A DNA stretch of 64,000 bases from Maylandia zebra (GCF_041146795.1 NC_135169.1:11989585-12053584); one strand, 5' to 3'. Shown: positions 46,250 through 57,960, counted from the first letter of the stretch. Notes: generated by a model from the sequence alone, not told the origin. Numbers and translations: made by a program.

Positions 46250-46590
46250 TTAAATGGTAAATGGCCTGCATTTGTATAGCGCTTTTCTAGTCCTTAAGGA
46301 CCCCAAAGCGCTTTACACTACATTCAGTCATTCACCCATTCACACACACATTCACACACTGGCGATAGCAAGCTACATTGTAGCCACAGCTGCCCTGGGG
46401 CGCACTGACAGAGGCGAGGCTGCCAGACACTGGCGCCACCGGGCCCTCTGACCACCACCAGTAGGCAAACACGGGGTTAGTATCTTGCCCAAGGATATTT
46501 GGCATGCAGCCAGGAGGCAGCCTGGGATCGAACCACCGACCTTCTGATTAGTGGCTGACCTGCTCTGCCACCTGAGCTACACCATTTAAT
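46250..46590 (-). mobile_element. tRNA-headed SINE-like repeat
   Basis: Read on the minus strand from 46590, it starts ggtgtagctcaggtggcaga, with an A-box-like segment, and about 40 bases later ggtcggtggttcgatcccag, a B-box (GGTTCGATCC): a tRNA-like RNA polymerase III promoter head. The body ends with aaagcgctatacaaatgcag-like sequence and ccatttacc. Short inverted words ttaaatggt/accatttaa and TTAA lie at the two ends. Inserted in the DIRS RNase H region. Confidence 0.75.
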
Positions 46591-46591
46591 A

Positions 46592-46986
46592 GTGGCTGAG
46601 ATTTGGGATCTATTTAGCAAGGCGCAAATAGATCTTTTTTCTTCCAGGGTAAATACTCACTGCCCCCTGTTCTTCTCCATAATCGACCACGATGCATCCT
46701 TGGGCTTGGAAGCGCTAGCGCACCAATGGCCAGACGTGCTCCTGTATGCATTTCCCCCAGTGGAAATGATATCTCCAGTTCTAGAGTGTGTCGGCATTTC
46801 CTCTCTCTGATTCTAGTGGCCCCTTGGTGGCCCACAACGTCGTGGTATGCAGAGATAATCAGCCTGCTAGCAGCGAGTCCTTGGCAGTTTCCTCTCTGCA
46901 GGGACCTCCTCTCTCAGGCAGGAGGAGAAGTGGTTCATCTGCGCCCAGATCTGTGGCACCTTCATGCTTACCTGCTGAGAGGTTAA
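46592..46986 (+). pseudogene. DIRS RNase H-like region
   Basis: VAEIWDLFSKAQIDLFSSRV, then LGLEALAHQWPDVLLYAFPP in one frame (46592-46810), then, shifted, LILVAPWWPTTSWYAEIISL and PWQFPLCRDLLSQAGGE (46788-46986). The order and motifs (DLFSS, ALAHQWP, VAPWWP) are those of fish DIRS. A frameshift falls near 46790. Confidence 0.8.
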
Positions 46987-47127
46987 ACTTGATTGCTAAG
47001 GGTTTGCCACCTAGTGTGATAGCGACAATTCAGGGCCTCATCTACTAGAGGCTTATACGCTTACAAATGGCGAGCCTTCGAGCAATGGTGCCAGGACCGC
47101 CACACTCTCCCATTTCAGTGCTCTATT

Positions 47128-48087
47128 GTGGATGTTTTGACATTCCTGCAGGAGCTGCTGGATAAGGGCCTTTCATTTTCAACTATTAAGGTTTATTTAG
47201 CAGCTATATGTGCTTTTCATATTGGCTTTGACGGGGTGACACCAGGTGCACATCCCCTTGCCATAGGTTTTCTGAAAGGGGTTCGCCAGCTGAGACCCAT
47301 GCTTAAGTCCAGTGTCCCTGCTTGGGACTTGTCTTTGGCGCTGGAGGCCCTTTGTAGCTCCCCGTTTGAACCCATTGAGTCTGTGGATATGAAATTTCTT
47401 TCATATAAAACTGCATTACTTCTTGCTTTGGCTTCAGCAAAGCGTATGGGTGATCTTCATGCGCTATCTGTGCATCCCTTCTGCTCTCCTGATGGCCACA
47501 AGGTCGTATTGCGTCCAAATGCTGCGCATTTTCCCAAGATCATGCCTGCATCTTATAGCTCAATGAAGTTTGAATTGCGGAGCTTTTGCTCCCCTCCTTT
47601 TGCATCTGAGGAGCAGAGGAGGATGCATTCTCTTTGTCCAGTGCGTGTGCTACACGCCTACATTGAGCACACTCAGAATGTGCGTTTATGTGACCAGCTG
47701 TTTGTCTGCTTCGCTAATCCAAATAGAGGTAGAACTCTGTCTAAACAGAGGCTGTCCCGCTGGATTATAGAAGCTATCTCACTGGCATACGACACCAAAG
47801 GTCTTGCTTTGCCCCACGGGGTAACAGCTCATTCCACCAGGGGGATGGCAACTTCATGGGCTCTTTTTAAAGGGGTGCCTGTAGCCGATATTTGTGCGGC
47901 AGCTAGTTGGGCGTCAACCGCACACTGTTGTCCGGTTTTATCGGTTGGACGTTACAGCCCCTTCGATGGCTTATACTGTCCTTTCTGCTGGGTCTACAGC
48001 TCACTAAGGATGTGGTGGTCCAATTCCGGTTCGGTGGCTCTGCGGGGCGTGTATATATGTCCCATACTTATGTGTTGTACCGAATGA
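47128..48087 (+). pseudogene. DIRS tyrosine recombinase, catalytic Tyr out of frame
   Basis: 319-codon frame. N-terminal SAM-like helices (LDKGLSFSTIKVYLAAICAF) are followed by the catalytic domain: SAKRMGDLHAL carries Arg I, and HSTRGMATSWAL carries the H-x-x-R box, followed by the WAS segment. In this family the nucleophilic tyrosine follows soon after, in a VRFYRLDV-type motif; here that motif is encoded at about 47925-47955 in another frame, so an indel after WAS removes the tyrosine from this reading. The recombinase cuts and joins DNA through that residue, so this copy should be inactive. Confidence 0.88.
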
Positions 48088-48184
48088 CTCGACTGAAAGG
48101 GAACGAATAGTTATGTCTATAACTTCTGTTCCCTGAAGGAGAGGAACGAGGTACAACACAAGGTGGCCCCACTGAGCAGACTGG

Positions 48185-48395
48185 CTCGGTGAAGAGCGGT
48201 TATCGAACTGAGGGATGACTGTGATGACAGCGGCTATATGTGTACGCAGGGCCGTGCGCGTGTCATCACACGTCATCTGCCTTAAAGGCGTGAATAAAGG
48301 TTTCTTCAGCCAGGACACGCAAGGGCGTGATATCCCATACTTTTGTTGTACCTCATTCCTCTCCTTCAGGGAACAGAAGTCATAGACATAACTAT
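48185..48395 (+). repeat. DIRS right inverted terminal repeat
   Basis: Inverse of the left repeat, with gaaacctttattcacgcctt in inverse orientation. Flanked inward by gttccctgaaggagaggaac near 48125, repeated in inverse near 48360. Confidence 0.85.
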
Positions 48396-48400
48396 TTGAT

Positions 48401-49099
48401 TCGAATCCCATTAGTGTGTGAGAATGTTAAATAAGCATAGAAAGAAGTTCTATAAGTTTTATGAATGATGATGTCGATGATTGTAGCCACGCTTAGGTCA
48501 CATGTCTACAGAGACACAAACAACCAGTACAGAGGTTTGATCGCCCAGTCAGTGACTGCAGATGTACAGAAAATGTGCTGCTTGCATCTGAAGTCCATAC
48601 GTAACATAAAAAAACGTTTTGTTTCAGTCATTAATTATTAAACTATTATTATTGTTATAACTGTCTCATTATTTGTCAGCTGCTCTTTGAAGGTCCCAGA
48701 ACATGAAGTTCTTCAAACCCCTCGCTGTGTTTTGCCCTCTTCACTGATCCTCAGTAATAATTACGTGAAAATCACGGGCCCCACTGAGCTGACTCTTCAG
48801 AGTATCTTCAGAATAATTCAAGAAAGGTTTCTATGACAGTCTACAGCCATTGGTCGAGATGGCTTGTGAAATGAGCCTATCACTCTGTCCAAAAACTGAT
48901 AACAATAACTGGAGCATCAGGGGCCAAATCACAAAACACATTTATGAATGACTGAGCCATACATTTAATTTCTGACTTATATTATTATTAACAAAATAAT
49001 AACATTATCATTAAATATGATAACCTCAATAATGTTTGTTATAACTTTATGACAGTTTTATTAAATCACTTTGTGAAATATTTTTATATCATAATATTA
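48401..49099. other. Intron of the Fc-receptor-like gene, no exon seen
   Basis: AT-rich sequence between the DIRS element and the broken first Ig exon. No domain recognised. Confidence 0.5.
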
Positions 49100-49305
49100 T
49101 CCCTCTCTGATCTCCAAGCTTTGGAGAATCCATGTTGTTTTATTTCATATGACATTTTTAAAGTCACCAGTTTCCTGAATGATGACTGGATCACTTTGTG
49201 CTATGAGTGCATTGGTATTTGCATTCTTTAGAGATCCTGATCACTTTATCTGATCCAGCAGCTTCTGTGGACTTCACTGCAGATGAGGTTTCTCTGTATG
49301 GAACA

Positions 49306-52300
49306 CCAGGACTGCCATAATGAATTAATTAAATACACCATTAAATAATTAATTAAATGTGGCAATAATTAATTAAAATTGGAATTAATTAATTAAATAA
49401 ATAGTTATGACACATGTAATTAATTAATTATTGACACATTTAATTAATTATTTATGTATTTCACATTTTAATTAATTATTGACACATTTATTTAATTATT
49501 TAATGATATATTTATTTATTTCATTTTGGCAGTCCTGGCGCCAGGCTCTCATCTTGAAATAATTTTATCTGTCAGCCTCACCCATCAAACTCAGGGGGCG
49601 GGGTTAACGCTGATCGAGTCAAAACCATTGCTTTGGCCTGGTGGCCATTGTTTCTAGCACCAAGCAACCGGCATGTGGAAGCTAACAGAACTGAACTTTG
49701 AAAAACCCTGTTTGTGTGTCACCAAATACCGTTTTAATATTTTTTTAGCCGAGAATGTAGTGGTTTAATCTTCATGTGTCTGGTCGGTTTGTCAAGATAC
49801 AGCCTCTTTGCAAAAGTGCTTCGATGATTTCGGAGATGTCTGCCCAGTCTCACGGCAAAGCGTGGGATAGACCCGCTCGCCTCGCAAGCAATCCCACCGA
49901 CAAAGCGGAGGCCCCGGTACACAGCTGTAGTAACCCCCGCTGACTTCTTTTACTGAGGTTATATTTATCGGTGTTTTATTTCCTGATGTTCTTATGTGTC
50001 CTACGTGTTTCAGTCGCCAATTCTGAATTATAACTAACATTAAAAACATGTTTAAGGAGGAGAGAGAGAAAATAAATCTGTTTAACATCTGATCTTTGGG
50101 TTTTTGTTCAGTAATCAGCGTGACCTGTGTATAAACGCATAAAAGAGATAACGTTGGTGTTTCCGTCATGTAGTAACTGCTGGCTTTAACTGTACAAAGG
50201 TTGTTCGACACTATGAAACACATACAGACTTCATGATGTTCGGCTAATATTTTTATTGTGAATATTAATCATGAGGGTAAACGGCCCTGTACACCACGGA
50301 GCGAGGTCAGCATATCCACGATATCCTCAGCTCCATGAGTTAACACAAAGTTTCCCAGCTGACTATCTAACTTCCAACTATTCCAGAGACGTGAAAATAT
50401 ACAGCATAAAGAAAAGTGTAAGAGACTCAGCAGCAGATTAGAATAACAGTTATACATTTAATAAATCACCAAATGAATCCAAGAAACGAGCAAACTTGTT
50501 CCGACAATTTGAGTTTGTATTCCCTCAGCTGCAGACTCGCTGCTGTTTAAATGTTTGAAAAGGAAGATTAGATATAAACAAACGTCAAACATAGACTCAG
50601 TCTGCCTTCACATTTGATATGAGGCCAGCACGTATAGTGGCTGTGTCCTGTTTTAAGATCATACATGTAAAATTGTTGTCTGACCTCCGTCGATCCAGCC
50701 GCTCAGAGTCCGTGGTTACCGTGGTTACTGCATAAGCAGCTATAATGTTAACAGCTGGCACTGAGGAAACCTACCGGCAGCATGGGTGTTTATGTTTTTC
50801 ATTGCAAAAGAACTGTCTGAATGGTTAACTGAAGTTGACTTGGATAAATTATAGTTAAGGAGTATCACAGATAACGCCCACGTGAGCTGTGTGACTGTTC
50901 ACCACTACACTGAAATCAGCAGGCTATTACTGAAATACACGTGCTATATCATAAACTATGATATAAATAGGGAGGTCCTATTAACATGTTTAGTTATAAA
51001 GGACACCTTCCTGCCTTTAGTCTCCTTCATGAGCAGTATTAGTTTTCTTCTAACATCCAGAAGTCTGCACGATGTGTTTCAGTTTGTAACAAGCCTTTGA
51101 CAGGTAAACCTAACATGACCGAAAAAGCAAAAAAAAAAAAAAGAGAGAGAGAGTGTTGACATAAGAAGAGAAAATGCTCTCAATTATGGAGACAGGCAAA
51201 TGGTTCATTTATGTTTGATGTGTGTTTATTCCTCCCTAAATATCGTCGGTGAAGTTTGCCATGCACGTCAGATTTTCCTGCGCATTTTTATACCTCTGCC
51301 AACAGAGAGAGAAAAAAAAATCACATTCTAACAGACAGCTGGTGCTTAGAATACAGTTGAATAACTATTAAAAAGCAGATGATATAATATTTCTGTCCAG
51401 GTTGCAGACTTCATGATGAACATGCTGTTGCAAACCCTGCTCTTCTCGGTGGAAATGCGCCTTCTCTTTCCTCTTTGTATAAAAACATTTTAAAAGTCAG
51501 TTTAATCTCAAAATTCACTGTTAAATCCAAAACACACCAGATAAAGAAAAGCGAATAGTTCAGTCTAACACATGTGCCAGTGAACCATTAAACGTCTGTG
51601 AAACTATGCAGTTATGAAACGTAACTTTAACCTCAGCCAAACCGATTTGCTCAGTTGTAAATAAAACAGCGAAGTAAACGTGACCCGACAGACAGAACCT
51701 GAGTGAATGAAGTCCAGCGTTTAACCACTGAGAGCTAAAACTCAGCTGAGGTTTCAAAGCTGTGCGCCGGTGATTGGACATCAGCCGCTGATGAAGCTGG
51801 TTCGCCTATAAAGTGCTCTGTAAGGAAACAAGCTCCAGCAGCTCTGCGCTCGGGGAAAACACTATATTTACTTATCTTGTGCAGAAAAATGCGCTGACAT
51901 TGCTTTATATCGAGCACCGGCTGCCCAGTTAAACTGTGACTATCACCAGGTAACGTAGGCGTGTTTCTTGAATTAGCAGCAGGTGTTAAACAGCTGACAG
52001 ATGAGGAGGAGGATGCATGCAGGTAAACTGAGGGTCTGTTGAGCTGATCGCTGGTTTCGTGAGAAAAATGAGACACAAGACCAGGCGGAAAGAGACGATC
52101 GTTCAGTGAAAATGAGAATCTGCGAATGCAACATGTGGAACACGGAGAGTGGAATATGTAAACAAACCGGTTAACAACCCCCTGGGTGCACTCTGCATGC
52201 TAATTGTTAGCAGAGCTAGTGAAATCTCTGAAAACATCTGAGCACTTTTGCAAACATGTTCTATGTTGACAACCTGACCAGACATACGGCGCGACATTCG

Positions 52301-52946
52301 CGGCTAAAACACTGTTAAAAGTGTAGTTGGTGACAGAAAAACGGGGTATTTTAAAACTACACCACCACCATTGCTGCCTGTGATTTGATCTGCATTCTGG
52401 GATACCTGGCTGCCCCAAGTCTACACAAGCAATCGATTATCTAGGATCGACCTGTTTTGACTTACTTTGCACGGCAACCAATCAAATGTTAGAGAAGCTG
52501 CATGGGCAGCGTTAACCCCGCCCCCTGAGTTTGATGGGTGAGGCTGACAGATAAAATTATTTCAAGATGAGAGCCAGGCGCCAGGACTGCCAAAATGAAA
52601 TAAATAAATATATCATTAAATAATTAATTAAATGTGTCAATAATTAATTAAATGTGTCAATAATTAATTAAAATGTGAAATACATAAATAATTAATTAAA
52701 TGTGTCAATAATTAAATAATTAAATGTGTCAATAATTAATTTAAATGTGTCAATAATTAATTAATTAAATGTGTCAATAATTAATTAATTAAATGTGTCA
52801 ATAATTAATTAAATGTGTCAATAATTAATTAATTACATGTGTCATAACTATTTATTTAATTAATTAATTCCAATTTTAATTAATTATTGACACATTTAAT
52901 TAATTATTTAATGGTGTATTTAATTAATTCATTATGGCAGTCCTGG
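49306..52946. mobile_element. Element with very long, repeat-bearing inverted ends
   Basis: Outer ends ccaggactgccataatgaat and its inverse. Each end carries an array of ~20-bp aattaattaaatgtgtcaat units (233 bp left, 366 bp right; the right has more units), bounded inside by another ccaggactgcc motif, then a 75-bp near-exact inverted repeat (49539-49613 and about 52507-52580, cgccaggctctcatcttgaa onward). Weaker inverted similarity continues about 250 bp further (agccgagaatgt / agccgcgaatgt, tgtctggtc, tttgcaaaagtgct). It is inserted in an Ig exon at a palindromic site, tatggaa(tg)ttccata. The flanking CA suggests a 2-bp duplication. No recognised protein inside. Confidence 0.8.
49614..52506. 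other. Interior of the long-TIR element
   Basis: No domain recognised. Minus-strand frames of 60-143 codons exist at 49734-50223 and 51735-52076, and one at 50269-50457 (SRLWNSWKLDSQLGNFVLTH) ends just before a possible polyadenylation signal in inverse. The first overlaps the inverted end. Exon-like structure cannot be excluded. Confidence 0.3.
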
Positions 52947-53070
52947 CATTCCATATCTCTGAACCACTCATATTTTAAGTCAGCAGAGTACTTCACATCA
53001 CAGGTCAGTGTCACACTGCCCCCTGCTGGTATGATTAATCTGTGTGCTGTCAGAGTGACCTTCACTTCCC

Positions 53071-54415
53071 CTCTTGTAATTTAGAAAAAGTTCAAAAGCA
53101 GATTGCTGAATGTTTTGATGCAAATTTGTTGTAAAATGCAGCCACACAATTCAACACACTTAACATCTACAGAGGCTTTGCTTTGACAGCTTTTAATTAA
53201 AACACTAAATGAGGGAGTATGAAGGTAACAAACTCTATGCTGAGCTGAGAGCAGCCCTTGGTTACCTTATTTCATGTTGGTTTTCCTTGAAGGTGTCCTC
53301 TGTGTGTAGCTTTTGATAATTTTATAATTCCAAAAGGTAATCCAAAAAAATCCTACAATATAATCCAGGATACATGCCTACAGCATGATTCAGTGAAATA
53401 ATATGCACTGTCATGGTCGGGGTGAGTTGGCTGCATTTTTCCATGATGCCTCTGCACTTTCACCTCTGGGAGGAGCCCTCGCCCTTGCTCCTGCTTTGCT
53501 CATCTGATCGTGATCCAGGACAATCAGCCATATTTAAGACGAATGTTAATGTTTCTATTTTGCCAGTTTGTCAACTAACCACATGTTAATAACAGGCAGG
53601 CTTTGCTTCTTGTTCATTGTTTCTATGATTAACTTACCTTGTTCTCCTTGTGCTCTCAGTAGTTTCCACCATTCACATTGCGTGCAGTTTGCATTCCTAC
53701 CTGGATGCTGGTCACTATCTTGTAATACCTCACGCCGTTTCATGTTCACAGACTCACTCTTCATTAGCTGCCTGGCCTCCTGCCTTCAACTGTTTAACCA
53801 ATCACTGGAATAATCAGGTTGAACTTACTCCACTTGCAGAACACTCACCCGGCCAACATTACTCCTCCTGGAGCAACATCTACTCCACTTGCCAAGTAAG
53901 CCACAAAAGCCAGCTCAGTCTCACCCTCCCTAACCTCCATCTTTTCTACTCATTTTCTCCTTCTGTTCACAGAGCCCTCACGTTTCCATATCCCTTTATT
54001 AAGCATTTTCCCCTGTGTCATTATTTGTTCTTGTTTCACAAGAAAAGTTGTGAGAGAAACCTTAGCATTGCTTCCTGTGACTGAAACTGTTTGGATCCAC
54101 ATACTGGCCTCTGGGCCCCCTTAACAACTACACACACTGTTGATATTTTCAGATCAGAAAAAAATGAAAAGAAAATTCACATGTATGAAGCCACAGCTCT
54201 TCAGTAAATATACAGTTTGTATCGTGGGTGTGTGTTTGAGTGCTCACACACTTAACATGGTTATATTAACATTTCAACCAATAATCTCAATGAAATGTTT
54301 GGTTTATGATACAAAATATAACACAGAGGACGTCATTTAGAGCAACACAGGAGAAGCTAATCACAAGTTAAGATCAACACACATGATATAAATGGAAGAG
54401 AAAACAATTTCTCAC
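53071..54415. other. Intron between signal and first Ig exons
   Basis: No exon or assignable repeat. A C/T-rich, moderately GC segment (53400-54120) has 70-144 codon + strand frames with no domain; it may be a decayed repeat. Confidence 0.45.
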
Positions 54416-54929
54416 CTTCAGTGTTTCCATGGTTGACTGTACTGAGCACTAAAGTAATGAATGAAACATCACCAGACATTATATAACTGACAAAATCGTA
54501 ATAAATAAATAAACTGAGGCTTTTTAAAGGTAAGTTTTCAGATGGCACAGTTATTGCTCATCACCAAATTTCTGTGTTTCTATTAGCTGTCAAACAGTCT
54601 GGAAACATGAAAAACACACTGTTAAAATTAAGTTTGTAAAATATGAAAGAATATCATTTTTCAGTGCAATCAACACAAAAACAATATTAATAAATTGTGA
54701 ACAGTACATGTAATGTTTGCAAACAGCAGCAGCGTATCTAACAGGTTAAACATAGACGGTTGTATGCCGTGTTGAAGCTGCCGGTTAAACAGGTTAAAGT
54801 GATACACTGTAATTGTCACCAGTAAGAAACATTTTCCTTCATCACTGCCATTCAAACAGTAAAGATGCTATTGTACTCACAGAATAAGCCCAGCAAACAG
54901 AGCAAAGAGTGCCCCATCCTCACGTCCAT
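54416..54929 (-). CDS. Signal-peptide exons of the Fc-receptor-like gene
   Basis: Exon 1 is 54881-54929, ATG at 54929: MDVRMGHSLLCLLGLF, then gtgagt. Exon 2 is 54416-54448 (33 nt) after tttag, giving LLSTVNHGNTE, then gtgaga. Both junctions are phase 1, matching the Ig exons downstream. A two-exon signal peptide with a tiny second exon is usual for Fc-receptor-like genes. They could belong to a neighbouring paralogue whose other exons are gone, but orientation, phase and the adjacent first Ig exon favour one gene. Confidence 0.7.
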
Positions 54930-55131
54930 TATAAATGCAGAACAAAGAGAAACTGCACTTAATGTAGATAAGACCAGAGTTTTTATTCAGCTCCTCCCTC
55001 CATCATCTCTCTGTGCCTTCTTCCTCATTACACCAACCTGAAACAGCTCCTGCAGCTTTGACCGCAGCAGTTGTCTGACATGTTCACATTTCCTGTCCAC
55101 TGCAAACATTTAAGCTAAACTAGATGCAACA

Positions 55132-55160
55132 TACTGTGTGTGTGTGTGTGTGTGTGTGTG
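55132..55160 (+). repeat. (TG)n microsatellite
   Basis: About 14 TG units, 200 bases upstream of the signal exon of the Fc-receptor-like gene. Confidence 0.95.
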
Positions 55161-55329
55161 ACACACTAAGGCCTTACCTCTGTTAAGGAAAACTCCACAT
55201 AAGCATGGTAGAGCTAAAGGATTAGTATGTCTTTAGCTACAGACGATCACTGCAGAGGCACACAAAACATTCTCTGTATAATCAAAAGTGCAGGACATGT
55301 GTTGTATAATTGTTATAAAAAGGAGTTTG

Positions 55330-55334
<5 letters not shown>

Positions 55335-55378
<44 letters not shown>
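55335..55378 (+). repeat. (CA)n microsatellite
   Basis: About 22 CA units, interrupting a short spurious His-Thr frame. Confidence 0.97.
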
Positions 55379-55379
<1 letters not shown>

Positions 55380-55899
55380 CTGTTACAGGCAGCTCAGGCT
55401 TGTTTGGTGAGATAAGTTAGCTCTCAGCAGCAACATGTTACATTTCAAAGTGTAAAATAAACAAAATCAGGTTTTAGCTTTACATCACTCGTATGGAACA
55501 CATGTGCGATTTTTAAAACTTCCTAACCTAAAAAAAGGGAAAAAATCAGGTAAATGATGAGATAAAGGCAGGTAGTGTGTTTTACTCTTTGGCCTCTTCC
55601 AAATTTAAACACCGGTGGTGACGCAACACTAATTCCTAATTGGAAGGCGGTGCTCCCTTGTGGTGTGAAACAAAAATCTGAAAATTAAGGCCATGATTTA
55701 ATAAAATTACATTTGAAAGACTTACACAAAATTGAATCACATAACCACATAAATCACAATATAATTAACAATATAAAAGTCCATAAAAGAAGCAATATAA
55801 AACAATAAAAAACAATATAAAAATAATGATAGGACAATAAGAGAATTAAAACAATAACTAAGACTATTAAATCAGAACAAAAGGATCATAGTGTGTTAA
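55379..55899. other. No gene recognised
   Basis: AT-rich, including a tract of aataaaa/acaatataaaa words at 55740-55860; no domain. Confidence 0.5.
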
Positions 55900-57960
55900 A
55901 AGCCAGGGGATAAAAATATGTCTTTAGTAGCGTTTGTGCAGACCTAATATGTAGGGGAAGACTACCTGCCACAGAGAAGGCTCTAATGCCACAAGATTTG
56001 AGATTAGACTAATAAACTAATAAAATAGAGCCTTGAGGTACACCATAATTAAGAGGGGCTATTTTGAAGCTATGGCGCCCATATTAACTTAAAAAGACCT
56101 TCCTGTCAAGTAGGACCAAAACCACTGGAGGGCAGATCCTTTTAGGCCAGCATGTACGTTTACGTTATTGTATTTTGCACAACTCTATTGCTTGTGAAGC
56201 TCGCACACAAGAATTTCACTCACATGTACTATACCAGTGTACCTGCACATGTGATGTGACAATAAAAGTGATTTGATTTGATTGAAATTCCAGCCCTGAT
56301 AACAGGATGTCGTGGTCGACCGTGTCAAAGGCTGCTGACAGGTCCAACAATAAAAGGGCAGCAGGGCTGCCAGAGTTCAGAGAATATCATTAAAAATCCT
56401 TAAAATTGCCATCTCTGCCTATGTCGTAATTTAAAACCAGGGAGCTTTGAGATTGGCCAATAACTGGACAGAACAGTTGGTTGTGTTTTTTAAGAAGAGG
56501 CTGAACTATAGCTTGTTTACAGCATGATTCGACGCAGCCTGTAGCAAGGGACGTATTAATTATTCTCAGGATAAAAGGCCCAACAGTATTAAAAGTGTTT
56601 TTAAGCAACCTTGGGGGAGACAATCAGAGGGGCAGTGTGATGATCTTAGTTGACGAACTACCGCAGTCAAATCGTTAAGGGAGACAGGATCAAACTGCTC
56701 TAAGGCAGCTGAGCACATAGGAGAAAGACTGTCGACAAGACAAGAGCCCTAATAAATAGAACCTTGTCGTTAAAAAATGCTTGCTAAAAAAATGACTCTG
56801 GCATTATCACGTGGACTAAGAAAATGATTAAAGACCTTAATGTACCTGAGGCCTGTGACTGTTTACTGAAACTAAGTTTGAGACAAGCTGTGTCTTTGCA
56901 GGTTTTACAGCTTGTTGGTAAGCAGAAAGACGAGTCCTTAAAATCTGTAGAGAAATGTGTCTGTCCTTTTTCCATCTCTTTTCGGCGCATTTATAGTCAC
57001 GTCTAAGGGTTCATTCAACCATGGCACTGATAATGGCTTAGCACACACAGTCCTGAACGGAGCAATAGACTTGAAAATATCAGTGCAGGAAGAATGAAGA
57101 CTGTACGAAAGGTCCTCAACACCTTTACAACTGGAGTTCATTATTCCAGAATCCAGAAAGGCAGCATAAAAAGTTGGTGCTGTTAGAGCATTAAGTGCTT
57201 GTTTTTTGAGTGCTAGGGTGTACGGCTTATCTACTGAGAAGCGCAACATTAGAGTGAACAATTATCAGAAATGCGCAACCTTGATATTTCTGCAAAGCAC
57301 CAAGTCCAGTGTGGGTCACATTAACAGAGTCAATGATATTTAAAAAGTCCTTGACCAAAAGTTTAGAGTCAAGGATTAAAAAAAAACGTCAAATTTAAGA
57401 ACAATTCCACCCATAAAATCTGAAAACTGATTAAATCCTAACTGATAACTGTTAAAACTGATAAAATCCTAACTCAAACAGCTGGAGTTCAAAACTAGAA
57501 AAGGAATAGTGCTGTAATGTTTGATGGCAATGAAATCGAGTGTTGAACACGGTGGCTAAGCCTCCCCCCTTCCAGAGGAGCGAGGGAGGCTGAAGAATGA
57601 GCAATCAGGAGGAACCATTTCTAAAAAAGCTACAGAGACTCACAGGGTTGAAGCCATGTTTCTGTCAGAAACAGGAAGTCCAGTTGTTGTGACTTTAGGA
57701 AGTCGTTTAATACAAACGTCTTGTTTGTGGGAGCTACAGGGACAACAGACAGGATCCATCTAAAGATGCACTCTGCTGGTCCTGTAGTTCAACAGGAAGC
57801 ATGGAGAAGAGCCCTGACTCGGATAAGTGTACCAGCCCACTTTCCTTGTTTCCTTGGGCGATTCTTCCAGGAAGTGGTGTAGGAGTGTTGGCACAGATAG
57901 GCCAGAATAGGGGGCTCAAAAAGTGGTGGAGGAGGTCCATAATCATCTCCTGTCATTGTT
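55900..57960 (-). pseudogene. L2-type LINE with EN, linker and RT
   Basis: On the minus strand, in order: endonuclease pieces QQLDFLFLTETWLQPCE (about 57690-57640) and LLWKGGGLATVF (about 57560), the linker frame 57261-56938 (SVAPFR-like SIAPFRTVCAKPLSVPWLNE), then RT pieces PPRLLKNTFNTVGPFILRI and SLATGC...QAIVQPLLKKH (56623-56490), LLLLDLSAAFDTVDHDILLS (about 56345-56285, catalytic D) and NYGVPQGSILF (about 56050). Stops and frameshifts separate the pieces. It is a nearly full-length but dead copy. Confidence 0.85.

Larger units (their letters stand above)
42290..48400 (+). mobile_element. DIRS-type tyrosine-recombinase retrotransposon, decayed
   Basis: Order: inverted terminal repeat, gag-like ORF (43004-43834), RT (45361-46249), RNase H-like (46592-46986), tyrosine recombinase (47128-48087), inverted terminal repeat. 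The left repeat (about 42332-42500) matches the inverse of 48185-48360, for example gggatatcatgtcc and ggctgaagaaacctttattc. The sequence just outside the left repeat matches, inverted, the internal complementary region at 48059-48105 (cccatacttatgtgttgta). DIRS elements integrate circular DNA through the recombinase. It is in an intron of the Fc-receptor-like gene and carries two later insertions. Confidence 0.9.
49100..53070 (-). pseudogene. Broken first Ig exon of the Fc-receptor-like gene
   Basis: The exon starts at 53070 after an acceptor ag. Its first part (53070-52947) reads GEVKVTLTAHRLIIPAGGSV and then TLTCDVKYSADLKYEWFRDM. The reading is cut by the element at 49306-52946. The remainder, from 49305 downward, reads VPYRETSSAVKSTEAAGSDK, VIRISKECKYQC and, after a further shift, SDPVIIQETGDF. 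The strand order fits an Ig domain, but the two halves are in different frames and a stop follows YQC. The domain therefore looks lost even without the insertion. Confidence 0.8.

Noticed and set aside
46500-46590. A tRNA gene on the minus strand
   Set aside because: A- and B-box-like words are present, but no complete cloverleaf can be folded and it is part of a dispersed repeat.
49370-49510. A CRISPR-like array of aattaattaaatgtgtcaat units
   Set aside because: Tandem AT-rich units without unique spacers, in a eukaryotic transposon end.
53568-54084. Plus-strand frames of 81-144 codons
   Set aside because: No domain, located in an intron on the other strand; likely decayed repeat.
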